DNA from: Bradyrhizobium sp. S69
GTDB taxonomy: Bacteria; Pseudomonadota; Alphaproteobacteria; Rhizobiales; Xanthobacteraceae
Length of the DNA: 64,000 nucleotides
Assembly: GCF_009766005.1 (NCBI RefSeq)
Contig: NZ_LMUK01000046.1
Span: 253,222 to 317,221, forward strand
Direction: 5' to 3'
The position numbers and the translations under genes were made by a program. Positions within the stretch are counted from its first letter, which is position 1, and every line of letters begins with the position of its first letter. Of this stretch, positions 16,066 through 25,114 are shown piece by piece. Under the pieces are notes generated by a model. The model had not been told where the DNA came from, did no database searches, and worked only from the letters and a program-made list of their open reading frames with translations.

Positions 16066-18042
16066 ATGAATTTGAAGCAGGCCTGTTTGGCCGGTTCGGC
16101 GCTGTTGTGCGCGACGCAGTTGGCCGCGGCGCAGAACTTCAATCAGGTGATCGGCTTTGGCGACAGCACCGTCGACACCGGCTGGTACAATGGTGCGAGC
16201 AGCGGCCCGCATTCGACCGGCGTTGCCAGCGTCGATGCGTCGATCGCAGCTTCGCTGGCGGCCGGCGGAAACGCCCACCCGACCGGTCCGGGGCTCGGCA
16301 ACGCGCAAATCCTGGCCGGCTTCTTCGGCCTTCCGGTAAATTCCGCAAGCACACCGGGCGGCACGAATTTCGCCATCGGCAACGCGGTCGATTATCTGGT
16401 GCCGCCCGGCTACGTCCCGCACACGTCGACCGGCAATCAATATCCCAACCCGCTGCTCCCGGGTACCGCGACCCAGATCGGCAATTACCTGGCGTCGGTG
16501 AACGGCCGCGCCGATCCCAACGCGATCTATCTTTTGACCAGCGGCGCCAACGACAGCGCCGCGGCGCTGTCGACATTCGGTCCGAATTCTTCCGCCGCGA
16601 TCGCCTATTTGCTCGGCGAGGCGCAAGCCCTGAGCACTAGCGTGGCTGGCCTCCAGGCCGCCGGCGCGCGCACCATCATCATCAGCAATTATTATCCGGG
16701 CCCTTCCGACAATCCGGCCATTTCGGCCTATGAAAAGACCATCCAGTCCGCGACCTGGAGCGGCCTCGCCGCCGCCGGCGTCAGATTCATTCCGGCCGAC
16801 ACCGTCTCGGCCTTTGCCGCGGTGGAGCGCGACCCTGCCGCGTTCGGCATCACCCATGATCCGCACGCCACCGGCCCCGGCGCCTATGCCTGCCTGCCGG
16901 CCATCGGTTCCGGGCTAACGTCCGGCTACGGCGTTACCTGCGCGCCATCGACGACGCCGAGCACGACGCATGGCTATCTGCAATCGGCCGATGCGACGCA
17001 GACGTATTTGTTCATGGATGGCGCCCATCTCACCGAAGCCGGCCAGCAGATCGAGGCCGACTATTTTTACAACCTCTTGGTCGCGCCGAGCGAGATATCG
17101 TATCTCGCGGAGACCGCGATCCAGACCACCTTCCAGACCATCACCGGCATCCAGCAGCAGATCGATCTCGCGCAGCGCCTGCGCCAGTCCGGCTGGAACG
17201 TCTGGGTCAATGGCGGGCTTTCGTACCTCAAGCTGGACAACAGCTCCGCGGGATTTCCCGGCGATCCCGGATTTCCGCTCTCGGGCAGCCTCGGGGTCGA
17301 CTACAAATGGCGCAACGGCTGGCTCGCCGGCGCTGCGTTGACGGCGGGCTATGTCAATCCGACTTTTTCGCTCGGCGGCGGCTACAAGCAGGACAGCGTC
17401 GCGCTCAGCCTCTACACGGCGTATCGCAACGCCAATTGGTGGGGCGATCTCACCGGCACCGCCGCCTGGCTCGGCTACGACACCAACCGCACGGTTCCGA
17501 TCGGCATCACCACGCAGGTCAACACCGGATCGACCAATGGCGATGACCTCTCGCTCGCCTGGGAATTCGGTTACGATTTCCACGCTGGCGCCGCGACGCT
17601 CGGCCCGGTCGCCGGCTTGATCCTGCAGCAAGCCCGAATCGGCGGCTTTACCGAGAGTGGCAGCTTCACCAGTCTCGCGTTCGGCAGCCAGGTCCGCAAT
17701 TCCGAGGTCGGTGTGCTCGGCTACCAGGCGAGGCTCGATTGGGAGCGCTGGCACCCGTTCATGCAGATGGCGTGGGATCACGAGTTCGATCCGCTCGATC
17801 GGATGGTGACGGCGTCGCTGACCACCATCGCCGCACCCAGCTATTCGCTGCCCGCGGTGGTGCTGGGGCGGGACTGGGCCACCGCGACCGTCGGCACGCA
17901 GCTGACGTTGACGTCGGCCTGGAGCGGACTGGCCTCCTGTACCGCGCAACTCGGCCAGGATCACGCCACCGTTTTCGGCGGCCTGATCGGATTGAACTAC
18001 GCGCTCGGCGAGATAGCAGCGCCGCGCGTCTCCAGGAATTGA
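16066..18042 (+). CDS. GDSL esterase autotransporter (EstA-like)
   Basis: The 658-residue protein has a signal peptide (residues 1-22, ending LAAA). An SGNH/GDSL hydrolase passenger has block I GFGDSTVDTG (Ser34), block III GAND (about 160) and block V DGAHLTEAG (Asp and His at about 318-321). A C-terminal beta-barrel (about 400-658) rich in alternating aromatic segments follows, such as WNVWVNGGLSYLKL and LGVLGYQARLDWERWHPF. EstA-type proteins display an esterase on the outer surface. The last residue is Asn, not the usual terminal Phe. An upstream in-frame ATG at 16021 would disrupt the signal peptide. Confidence 0.88.
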   Translation: MNLKQACLAGSALLCATQLAAAQNFNQVIGFGDSTVDTGWYNGASSGPHSTGVASVDASIAASLAAGGNAHPTGPGLGNAQILAGFFGLPVNSASTPGGTNFAIGNAVDYLVPPGYVPHTSTGNQYPNPLLPGTATQIGNYLASVNGRADPNAIYLLTSGANDSAAALSTFGPNSSAAIAYLLGEAQALSTSVAGLQAAGARTIIISNYYPGPSDNPAISAYEKTIQSATWSGLAAAGVRFIPADTVSAFAAVERDPAAFGITHDPHATGPGAYACLPAIGSGLTSGYGVTCAPSTTPSTTHGYLQSADATQTYLFMDGAHLTEAGQQIEADYFYNLLVAPSEISYLAETAIQTTFQTITGIQQQIDLAQRLRQSGWNVWVNGGLSYLKLDNSSAGFPGDPGFPLSGSLGVDYKWRNGWLAGAALTAGYVNPTFSLGGGYKQDSVALSLYTAYRNANWWGDLTGTAAWLGYDTNRTVPIGITTQVNTGSTNGDDLSLAWEFGYDFHAGAATLGPVAGLILQQARIGGFTESGSFTSLAFGSQVRNSEVGVLGYQARLDWERWHPFMQMAWDHEFDPLDRMVTASLTTIAAPSYSLPAVVLGRDWATATVGTQLTLTSAWSGLASCTAQLGQDHATVFGGLIGLNYALGEIAAPRVSRN

Positions 18043-18108
18043 CGGGTGCCGGCGCGGCCGGTCGTTTAAATGGCGAAAATCGTGTTGATCGTCATGGCGA
18101 GCGTCGGG

Positions 18109-19017
18109 TTACGCCCGTTGTCGCTTCACGGGCGCCTTGGCAAAACCGGCCTTCATTTCACTGACGGTATCGAGAAAGGCTTTGATGATCGGAGAGTGGG
18201 CGCGGTCCCTGTGATAGGCGACGCTGTATTGTGTTCTGATGGCGCGGCCCTGGATTTCCAGCGTGCGCAAATTCGGGTGCGGGACGAATTCGAAATCGGC
18301 TACCACGCTGATGCCGAGTCCGCGCTCCACGGCCTTCCAAACCCCCTCGCGGCTTTCGATTTCGAAGACCGGGTTGATCTTCAGTCCTGCGTCCTGCATC
18401 GCCGCCTCAAACGCACGGCGCGTCGTTGAACCGCGCTCGCGCAGGACGAACCGCTGATCCGCAAGCTCCTGCAGTTTTACCGATTTTCGATTGAACCAGG
18501 GGTGATCGCCGTTGACGAAGACGACCACGCGATGCGTCCGATAGGGGATCATGATCACGCGCGGGTCATCCGGAACCTCAGCGAGGATCGCGACCTCGGC
18601 TTCGAAGTCGATGATGTGGCGCAGCGTGCGTTCGGAATTTCCGAGTAGCGTCGAGATTTGTACGCCCGGATGGTCGCGGTTGAATGCGGCCAGGATCTCC
18701 GTCGCGTGAAACGGACCGACGGTTGCGAGGCGCAGTTGTCCGATTGTCGACTGGCCGTGCGCGGCCAAAAGCTCGTGGGCCTCATCGCAGAACGTCATGA
18801 TGCCGCGTGTAATTTCGAATAGCGCCGCACCGGTCTCCGTCAGCGCGACCATTCTCGATTTGCGGATCAGAAGTTCGACCCCATAGCTTTCCTCGAGTTC
18901 CTTGACCTGAACGGTCAGCGTCGGCTGGCCGACGTTCAACACACGCGCCGCAGCCGTAAAGCCGCCGTGCGCGGCAACGGCGTGGAAGGCGCGAATGCGG
19001 CTGAATACTATTGACAT
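18109..19017 (-). CDS. LysR-family regulator of the phosphonate cluster
   Basis: The 302-residue LysR protein has an N-terminal winged helix (residues 1-60: FHAVAAHGGFTAAARVLNVG then QPTLTVQVKELEESYG) and a co-inducer domain of periplasmic-binding type (about 88-290). It is divergent from the phosphonate genes, 79 bases away, the usual arrangement for a LysR activator of a catabolic operon. An inverted repeat with the T-N11-A layout overlaps its own start codon, which suggests autorepression. The likely co-inducer is a phosphonate or pathway intermediate; this is inference. Confidence 0.88.
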   Translation of the reverse strand: MSIVFSRIRAFHAVAAHGGFTAAARVLNVGQPTLTVQVKELEESYGVELLIRKSRMVALTETGAALFEITRGIMTFCDEAHELLAAHGQSTIGQLRLATVGPFHATEILAAFNRDHPGVQISTLLGNSERTLRHIIDFEAEVAILAEVPDDPRVIMIPYRTHRVVVFVNGDHPWFNRKSVKLQELADQRFVLRERGSTTRRAFEAAMQDAGLKINPVFEIESREGVWKAVERGLGISVVADFEFVPHPNLRTLEIQGRAIRTQYSVAYHRDRAHSPIIKAFLDTVSEMKAGFAKAPVKRQRA

Positions 19018-19058
19018 AATCAATAGTTACTTTTGAAAATATGAATTTGTCAATAGTT
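19007..19058. promoter_or_regulatory. LysR operator between regulator and phosphonate operon
   Basis: A perfect inverted repeat, ACTATTGA-N5-TCAATAGT (19007-19027), contains a T-N11-A LysR box. A further half-site TCAATAGTT lies at 19050-19058, exactly 30 bases from the earlier copy at 19020-19028. The first site covers the regulator's ATG (19015-19017). The second lies nearer the alcohol dehydrogenase start and would be the activation site. Confidence 0.65.
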
Positions 19059-19096
19059 GCCCGCGGCCGCACCATCGCTTGAAAGGGAGAAGCGCG

Positions 19097-20227
19097 ATGG
19101 TGTGGAAATACGGAAATCCGGTTCAGATCGAATTCGGCGTCGACAGTTTCGCCAAACTGGCTGAACTGATCGGAAACCGGCGATATGCGCTGGTGACCTA
19201 CGGCGAGCCGTTCTTTGACGCGCTTGCGAGCCGATTGAAAAACACCGCGGGCGCGCCTGCTCTTGTTATCAGCGATGTGGCGCCCAATCCCGACTATCGA
19301 TTGCTGGCCGAACAAACCGGCCGCTTCGCCGAACTGGCGCGGCAGCCTGAAGTGATCGTCGCTCTCGGCGGCGGCTCCGTGATCGACTCCGCGAAAGTGT
19401 TCGCGGCGGCCGGCGGCGACTTCGGAAAGATCAAGACGTTCCTGGAAAGCCAGAAGGGCGCCGAACAACTCTCGGCAATCCCCATCATCGCCGTTCCCAC
19501 GACGGCGGGTACCGGCAGTGAAGTTACCTGCTGGGGCACGGTCTGGGACGAGGCCAACGGCAAGAAATATTCGCTGGCCCGGCCAAATCTCTATCCGACG
19601 CACGCGGTCGTCGACCCGCGCCTGATGCTGGGCAAGCCGCTGTTGCTGACCATCAGCACCGGCCTGGATGCGCTGTCGCATGCGCTGGAGAGCCTGTGGA
19701 ACGTCAATAATAATCCGGTGTCCGCCAATCACGCCGTTTTCGCCGCGCGCGGCGTCCTCGATGTCCTTCCGAAGCTGGTGAAGGATCTCGGCAATATCGA
19801 ACTCCGCGAGCGGATGGCGATGGCCGCCTTGTTCGCGGGCCTCGCATTCTCGAACACCAAGACCGCGATCGCTCATTCCTTGTCCTACCCGATCACGCTG
19901 CGGCATGGCGTGCAGCACGGGATCGCATGTTCGTTTTCGTTGCCAATGGTGCTGCGCAGCGTCCACGGCGTCGGGGGCATCTGTGAAGACAGCCTGAAGC
20001 AAATCTTCGGCTCCGATCTGGCTCGTGGCGCCGACGATCTGGAGGATTTTCTCGGGCTGCTCGGAATATCCAGCAATCCGGCGGCCTACAAGATCGATCG
20101 CAGGGAATGGCGGCTTCTGATCGAGGATTCGCTGCAGGGCGAGCGCGGACGGAATTTTCTCGGTTCGGGAGACCGTTTGATCGAAGCGTCGCAGATCGTG
20201 CGCCTGCCCAGGGCCCGAATAGCTTGA
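19097..20227 (+). CDS. Phosphonate-associated iron-containing alcohol dehydrogenase
   Basis: The 376-residue group III alcohol dehydrogenase has a dinucleotide-binding loop ALGGGSVIDSAK (GGGSVID at 91-97), the PTTAGTGSEVT motif (134-144) and metal ligands Asp191, His195, His260 and His274. ATG 19097 has AAGGGAGA six bases upstream. Members of this branch sit in phosphonate clusters and are linked to interconversion of phosphonoacetaldehyde and 2-hydroxyethylphosphonate. Here it is first in an operon with phnA and phnY, so oxidation of hydroxyethylphosphonate to phosphonoacetaldehyde is a reasonable hypothesis. Confidence 0.85.
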   Translation: MVWKYGNPVQIEFGVDSFAKLAELIGNRRYALVTYGEPFFDALASRLKNTAGAPALVISDVAPNPDYRLLAEQTGRFAELARQPEVIVALGGGSVIDSAKVFAAAGGDFGKIKTFLESQKGAEQLSAIPIIAVPTTAGTGSEVTCWGTVWDEANGKKYSLARPNLYPTHAVVDPRLMLGKPLLLTISTGLDALSHALESLWNVNNNPVSANHAVFAARGVLDVLPKLVKDLGNIELRERMAMAALFAGLAFSNTKTAIAHSLSYPITLRHGVQHGIACSFSLPMVLRSVHGVGGICEDSLKQIFGSDLARGADDLEDFLGLLGISSNPAAYKIDRREWRLLIEDSLQGERGRNFLGSGDRLIEASQIVRLPRARIA

Positions 20228-20289
20228 ACCAGCACAATGTGTCCGGTCGCGCGATGTTTCGCGCCATCGCGGCTTGAAGGAGAACGATC

Positions 20290-21534
20290 ATGAAAACCAA
20301 TGGCAAGCCCATCGTCGTCAACGGCCGCAATTACAATCCGCCGGTGCGGCCGACCGTCGTTATCTGCCTCGATGGATCCGAGCCCGGCTATATCGAGCAG
20401 GCCATCGAAGCCGGCGTCGCGCCGACCTTTGCGCGGTTTATGAAGGACGGCGCGCACGTTCACGCCAACAGCGTGATCCCGAGTTTTACCAATCCGAACA
20501 ATCTGTCGATCATCACCGGCCGGCCGCCATCGGTGCACGGCATCGCTGGAAATTATTTCTACGACGCCGCCAATGGCGTCGAGGTGATGATGAACGATCC
20601 GAAATTCCTGCGCGCGCCGACAATTCTCTCGGGCGTTCATGACGCGGGATTCAAGGTCGCGGCGGTCACCGCCAAGGACAAGCTGCGTACCCTGCTGTCG
20701 CACGGGCTGGACTACGGCACCGGCCGCGCCTTTGCGTTTTCGGCGGAGAAAGCCGACCAGGCCACGATGAAGGACAACGGGATCGACAACCTGCTCGATT
20801 TCGTCGGTTTGCCGCTGCCGGAAGTCTACTCCGCCGACCTATCGGAGTTCGTGTTCGCCGCCGGCGTCAAGCTGGTCGAGCGCCATCGGCCGGACCTGAT
20901 GTACCTGTCGACGACAGATTACATCCAGCACAAAGTTGGCCCGGGAACCAAGATCGCCAACAGCTTCTACGGAATGATCGATGGCTATCTGGCGCAGCTG
21001 GACGCGCTGGGTTGCAACATCGTCGCTACCGCCGATCATGGGATGAACGACAAGTTCGTTCCCGGCGGTCAGCCCGATGTGCTGTTTTTGCAGGATCTGT
21101 TCGACGAGTGGATCGGCAAAGGACAGGCGCGGGTGATTTTGCCGATCACCGATCCCTACGTGGCGCACCATGGGTCGCTGGGTTCGTTTGCGACGATCTA
21201 TACGCCGGCCGGACACGACATCGAGACGTTGATCGCCAGACTGAAGAGCACTCCCGGCATCGAGCTGGCGATGACCCGCAAAGCCGCCTGCGAGCGGTTT
21301 GAGCTGCCCACAGACCGCGTCGGCGACATCGTCGTTATTTCGTCGCGGCACAAGGTGCTGGGAACCAGCCGCGACCGTCACGATCTGTCGGGGCTGACGG
21401 AGCCGCTGAGGTCGCATGGCGGAATTACCGAAGAACGCGTTCCGCTGATCGCGAACGGCAAGATCGTCATTCCGCCCGGTCACGTGTTGCGGAACTTCGA
21501 CGTCTTCGACGTGGCCCTCAACCGTATTCAGTGA
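20290..21534 (+). CDS. phnA: Phosphonoacetate hydrolase PhnA
   Basis: The 414-residue enzyme of the alkaline phosphatase superfamily hydrolyses phosphonoacetate to acetate and phosphate, using two zinc ions. Visible ligands and nucleophile: Asp28 (CLDGSEPGY), Thr67 (SFTNPNN), Asp210 and His214 (TTDYIQHK), Asp249-His250 (TADHGMND) and His376 (RSHGGITEER). Length and motif order match the Sinorhizobium PhnA family. A GAAGGAG ribosome site precedes the ATG. It lies 62 bases after the alcohol dehydrogenase and 28 before phnY. The enzyme frees phosphate from carbon-bound phosphorus in the last pathway step. Confidence 0.92.
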   Translation: MKTNGKPIVVNGRNYNPPVRPTVVICLDGSEPGYIEQAIEAGVAPTFARFMKDGAHVHANSVIPSFTNPNNLSIITGRPPSVHGIAGNYFYDAANGVEVMMNDPKFLRAPTILSGVHDAGFKVAAVTAKDKLRTLLSHGLDYGTGRAFAFSAEKADQATMKDNGIDNLLDFVGLPLPEVYSADLSEFVFAAGVKLVERHRPDLMYLSTTDYIQHKVGPGTKIANSFYGMIDGYLAQLDALGCNIVATADHGMNDKFVPGGQPDVLFLQDLFDEWIGKGQARVILPITDPYVAHHGSLGSFATIYTPAGHDIETLIARLKSTPGIELAMTRKAACERFELPTDRVGDIVVISSRHKVLGTSRDRHDLSGLTEPLRSHGGITEERVPLIANGKIVIPPGHVLRNFDVFDVALNRIQ

Positions 21535-21562
21535 TCCGGCGCCAGTCCGACAGGAGCGTTTC

Positions 21563-23011
21563 ATGAACATTCAGGCTCAAGCCGTCCGTCACGAACAGAT
21601 GCGTATCGCCGGCGTGCGCGTCGACACCGAAGAGCGTGTGAACGTCGTCAATCCCTACACCAACAAGGTGATAGGCACGGTACCGGCTGCGCGCCCCGAG
21701 CATGTGCGGGACGCTTTCGCAAAGGCCAAGGCCTTCAAATCCAAACTGACACGCTATGAGCGTCAGCAGATCCTGCTCAGGACGGCCGACATTCTGGCGA
21801 GCCGCAAGGAGCAATTCGCGCGGCTGATTACCGCGGAATCCGGCCTGTGCTGGAAGGATTCGCTCTACGAAGCCGGTCGCGCTTACGACGTGTATTCGTT
21901 TGCCGGCCAGTTGACCATCAAGGACGACAGCGAGGTGTTCTCGTGCGACATCAGCCCGCAGGGCAAGTCGCGCAAGATATTCACTATGCGCACGCCATTG
22001 CTGGGGACCATCTCGGCGATCACGCCGTTCAATCATCCGCTGAACATGGTGAGCCACAAGATTGCGCCCGCGATCGCCACCAACAACCGGATCGTGTTGA
22101 AGCCGACCGAACTGACGCCAATGACCGCTTTGGCGCTGGCCGACGTACTGTATGAAGCCGGATTGCCGCCGGAAATGCTTTCGATCGTCACCGGCAATCC
22201 CCATTCGATGGGGGATGCCATGATCACCGATCCGGATGCCGATCTGATCACCTTCACCGGTTCGGTCCGCGTCGGCAAGCACATCGCCGCGCATGCCGGC
22301 TACAAGCGCCTGGTGCTCGAGCTTGGCGGCAACGATCCGTTGATCGTGATGGAAGATGCCGACCTCGAGAAAGCCTCGGAGCTCGCCGTGCTGGGCGCCA
22401 CCAAGAATTCCGGCCAGCGCTGCACCGCCGTCAAACGCATCCTGTGCGTGGAAGCCGTCGCCGACGCGTTCGCCGAACTGGTGCTCAAGAAAGCCAGGAA
22501 ATTGAAGTGCGGCGACCCGATGGATCCGTCGGTGGATGTCGGGACGGTGATTCATGAAGGCGCGGCAAAGGAGTTCGAGCGCCGGGTCAACCAGGCCGTG
22601 AAAGACGGCGCCCATCTGCTCCACGGCAACGATCGCAACGGGGCGCTTTATCCGCCCACGGTCGTCGACCATGTCCCCTACACATCCGAGCTGGTGATGC
22701 AGGAAACGTTCGGCCCGGTGATACCGATCATCCGGGTGCCCAACGACATCGAAAGCGTCATCAGGATTTCAAACTCGACCGCGTTCGGTCTCTCGTCGGG
22801 CGTCTGCACCAACCGTCTCGATTACATCACGCGTTTTGTCAACGAACTCGATGTCGGCACCGTGAACGTTTGGGAAGTCCCCGGATACCGTATCGAGATG
22901 TCGCCGTTCGGCGGGATCAAGGATTCCGGGCTTGGATACAAGGAGGGCGTGCAGGAAGCGATGAAGAGTTTCACGAACGTGAAAACCTACTCGCTACCCT
23001 GGACCCCCTAG
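21563..23011 (+). CDS. phnY: Phosphonoacetaldehyde dehydrogenase PhnY
   Basis: The 482-residue aldehyde dehydrogenase has general base Glu253 (LELGGNDP), catalytic Cys287 (NSGQRCTAV) and cofactor-loop motifs ITPFNHP and FTGSVRVGK. Together with the adjacent phnA this identifies it as the NAD-dependent enzyme that oxidises phosphonoacetaldehyde to phosphonoacetate. An ACAGGAG ribosome site lies upstream of the ATG. In other rhizobia phnY accompanies phnA and the aminotransferase phnW; phnW is absent from this cluster. Confidence 0.9.
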   Translation: MNIQAQAVRHEQMRIAGVRVDTEERVNVVNPYTNKVIGTVPAARPEHVRDAFAKAKAFKSKLTRYERQQILLRTADILASRKEQFARLITAESGLCWKDSLYEAGRAYDVYSFAGQLTIKDDSEVFSCDISPQGKSRKIFTMRTPLLGTISAITPFNHPLNMVSHKIAPAIATNNRIVLKPTELTPMTALALADVLYEAGLPPEMLSIVTGNPHSMGDAMITDPDADLITFTGSVRVGKHIAAHAGYKRLVLELGGNDPLIVMEDADLEKASELAVLGATKNSGQRCTAVKRILCVEAVADAFAELVLKKARKLKCGDPMDPSVDVGTVIHEGAAKEFERRVNQAVKDGAHLLHGNDRNGALYPPTVVDHVPYTSELVMQETFGPVIPIIRVPNDIESVIRISNSTAFGLSSGVCTNRLDYITRFVNELDVGTVNVWEVPGYRIEMSPFGGIKDSGLGYKEGVQEAMKSFTNVKTYSLPWTP

Positions 23012-23114
23012 GCAACCCCGGCGAGGGCAGTCGCACCCATCAATCGCATCCGTCGAGATCGGCTTCACAGAAAGGCCGGCCGGCATCCGACGTCAAACAG
23101 GGAGGATCAGCAGA

Positions 23115-24437
23115 ATGACCGTGATGGAAAGTCCAGCAAGTATCGGCGCGAGCATAGGCTCCGCCGGCACGACAAATCCGGAATTGGCGACGAGCTTTCG
23201 GCGCGCGCAGTGGCGCATGCTGTTCGCCGCGATGTTTTGTTATCTGTTCTTTTACACCGGGCGGCAAACCTTCGGCTTTGCGATCCCCGGAATCCAGGCC
23301 GAATTTGGCGTGAGCAAGGAGGCGCTGGGTTGGGCCAGCGCCGCGCTTTTGTGGTGTTACGCCATCGGTCAGGCCATCAACGGCAATCTTGGTGACAAAT
23401 TCGGCGGTCGTCGCGTGATGAGCGCCGGCGCTATTCTGTCATTCATCATGAACTGGGCGACAAGCCTCTCGACCGGCATTGTCAGCCTGTCGGTGTTCTG
23501 GGGCATCAACGGATATTTTCAGGCGATGGGTTGGGCGCCGGGCAGCCGCCTGTTGTCCAACTGGTGGGGACGTCATGAGCGCGGCACGGTGTACGGTATG
23601 TACACGTTCGCAGCAGGGCTCGCCTCGGTGCTCTCGTTCGCGACGTCGCTGATCGTTGTCGGTTACTTCCATCTCGATTGGCGCTGGATCTTCAGGCTTC
23701 CCGTGCTGCTTCTGTTGATCGGTGGCATCGCGTTTTATCTGATCGCGCGCGAGAAGCCCGAAGATATGGGTTTCGCATCGCCGCATGACGATGCGGTCGA
23801 CGACGCGACGGCGCCGACAGTCGCGGATTCGGAAGGTTCACTCGCCAGGTACAAGGCGGTTCTGTCGAACTGGCGGCTGTTGGTCGCGGGTCTTGCGATC
23901 GGATTTCAGAATGCCGCGAGGTATGGACTTCTGGTGTGGGTGCCCGTGCACTTTCTTGGTGCGAACTGGACCAAGGCCGATGCCGCCGCGATCGACCCCC
24001 GCTGGATCAGCATTGCGCTGCCGGTCGGCATGGCGTTCGGGGCTTTTTCCAACGGATGGGTTTCGGACAAGCTCTTCAATTCACGCCGCTCGTCCGCGAT
24101 CGTGCTCTACATGGTGCTGGCTGCGATCACAGCACTTTATATGTACACCATTCCCACCACGGCCGTGTATCAGGGATTGGCGGTTCTGTTTCTGTGCGGG
24201 TTCTTCGTTTATGGCCCGCAGTCATCGTTCTGGGCGTTGTGCCCCGATCTGGTGGGACACAAGCGCGCCGGCACCGCCACCGGCATCATGAACTTCTTCG
24301 CGTATCTGTTCGCCGGCTTGGGTGAACCGACCATCGGCCATTTCATGGACACCGGCGGCAACACGTCAGTGGTATTTCTCATCGTCTCGCTGTGTGCGAT
24401 TGCCAGCGCGACGGTCGCGAGCTTCATTCGCAGATAG
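23115..24437 (+). CDS. OPA-type MFS transporter, probable phosphonate importer
   Basis: The 440-residue, 12-helix MFS protein belongs to the organophosphate:phosphate antiporter-like group (GlpT, UhpT, PgtP). Signs are FFYTGRQTFGFAIPGIQ in helix 1, GDKFGGRR in loop 2-3, and the SNWWGRHERGTVYG segment. It ends the phosphonate operon, 103 bases after phnY, with GGGAGG before the ATG. OPA carriers exchange phosphorylated organics for phosphate, so a role in uptake of a phosphonate (hydroxyethylphosphonate or phosphonoacetate) is inferred. No ABC phosphonate importer is present in the window. Confidence 0.82.
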   Translation: MTVMESPASIGASIGSAGTTNPELATSFRRAQWRMLFAAMFCYLFFYTGRQTFGFAIPGIQAEFGVSKEALGWASAALLWCYAIGQAINGNLGDKFGGRRVMSAGAILSFIMNWATSLSTGIVSLSVFWGINGYFQAMGWAPGSRLLSNWWGRHERGTVYGMYTFAAGLASVLSFATSLIVVGYFHLDWRWIFRLPVLLLLIGGIAFYLIAREKPEDMGFASPHDDAVDDATAPTVADSEGSLARYKAVLSNWRLLVAGLAIGFQNAARYGLLVWVPVHFLGANWTKADAAAIDPRWISIALPVGMAFGAFSNGWVSDKLFNSRRSSAIVLYMVLAAITALYMYTIPTTAVYQGLAVLFLCGFFVYGPQSSFWALCPDLVGHKRAGTATGIMNFFAYLFAGLGEPTIGHFMDTGGNTSVVFLIVSLCAIASATVASFIRR

Positions 24438-24467
24438 GTTCCTGCGGAAGCCCTGCCCACAACTGGC

Positions 24468-24498
24468 GAGGGGTCCGGCGCGTTACGCCGAACCCCTC
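24468..24498. terminator. Hairpin between convergent phosphonate operon and rnpB
   Basis: Thirteen-base arms (GAGGGGTCCGGCG and CGCCGAACCCCTC, one mismatch) enclose a five-base loop. It lies 30 bases after the MFS stop and about ten bases beyond the RNase P RNA 3' end on the other strand, so it could end both transcripts. There is no U run on either side. Confidence 0.45.
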
Positions 24499-24505
24499 AT
24501 TCAGA

Positions 24506-24965
24506 AGCATCAGCCGGCCTGTAAGCCGGGTTTTGTAGGGCACCGGCCCGCTTGCGCGAGACGATACGTGACGGCCATTCCTCTGGGACCATGTTCGCAC
24601 ATGGCCTCGAGCAACCTACCCGGACGGCGAGCCTGACATAGCCCTGCGGTGTTTTCGCTTGCGCGAACAGCCCGCGTTGCCGTCCCTATTCGGTTTTGCT
24701 CCCGGTGTGGTTTGCCATGCCGTTTCCGTTGCCGGACCCGCGGTGCGCTCTTACCGCACCTTTTCACCCTTACTGCCCCCTCCCTTTATCCCTCTCCCGC
24801 AAGCGGGGGAGGGTAGGGTGGGGGGAAGCGGTTCGTTCTCTGTGGCACTGTCCCTGGGGTCGCCCCCGCCGGGTGTTATCCGGCACCGTATGTCGATGGA
24901 GCCCGGACTTTCCTCCCCCGCAGCCTTTCGGCCCTAGCGGGAGCGGCCGTCCGGCCGACTGACGG
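24506..24965 (-). ncRNA. rnpB: RNase P RNA (bacterial class A)
   Basis: The catalytic RNA of RNase P, which matures tRNA 5' ends. Seen on the minus strand in order: the 5' P1 arm (GTCAGTCGGCC) and the conserved block GAGGAAAGTCCGGGCTCC (24898-24915). ACAGTGCCACAGAGAACGAA follows, then a long P12 arm (24776-24825). Further on are GGGTGAAAAGGTGCGG, TAAGAGCGCACC, GAGCAAAACCGAATAGGGA and finally GGCTTACAGGCCGGCTGAT. The last 11 bases pair with the 5' arm to close P1. End points are approximate. The P12 arm is unusually long and GC-rich. Confidence 0.93.
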
Positions 24966-25114
24966 CCAAGGCATGAGGGTTGAGGGCGGCCACGTCAAGC
25001 CGATAACAACCCGCCGCCGGGGCTAAAAATAAATTATCCTGAAGATGTCGTTTTGCGGTTGGCCGGTTCGACTGGGTGTCGGCGAGACACGCCGATCAAA
25101 AGGGAGCGCATGTG

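Noticed and set aside
24510..24962. Several short ORFs on both strands
   Set aside because: They lie within the RNase P RNA gene, whose conserved blocks explain the sequence.
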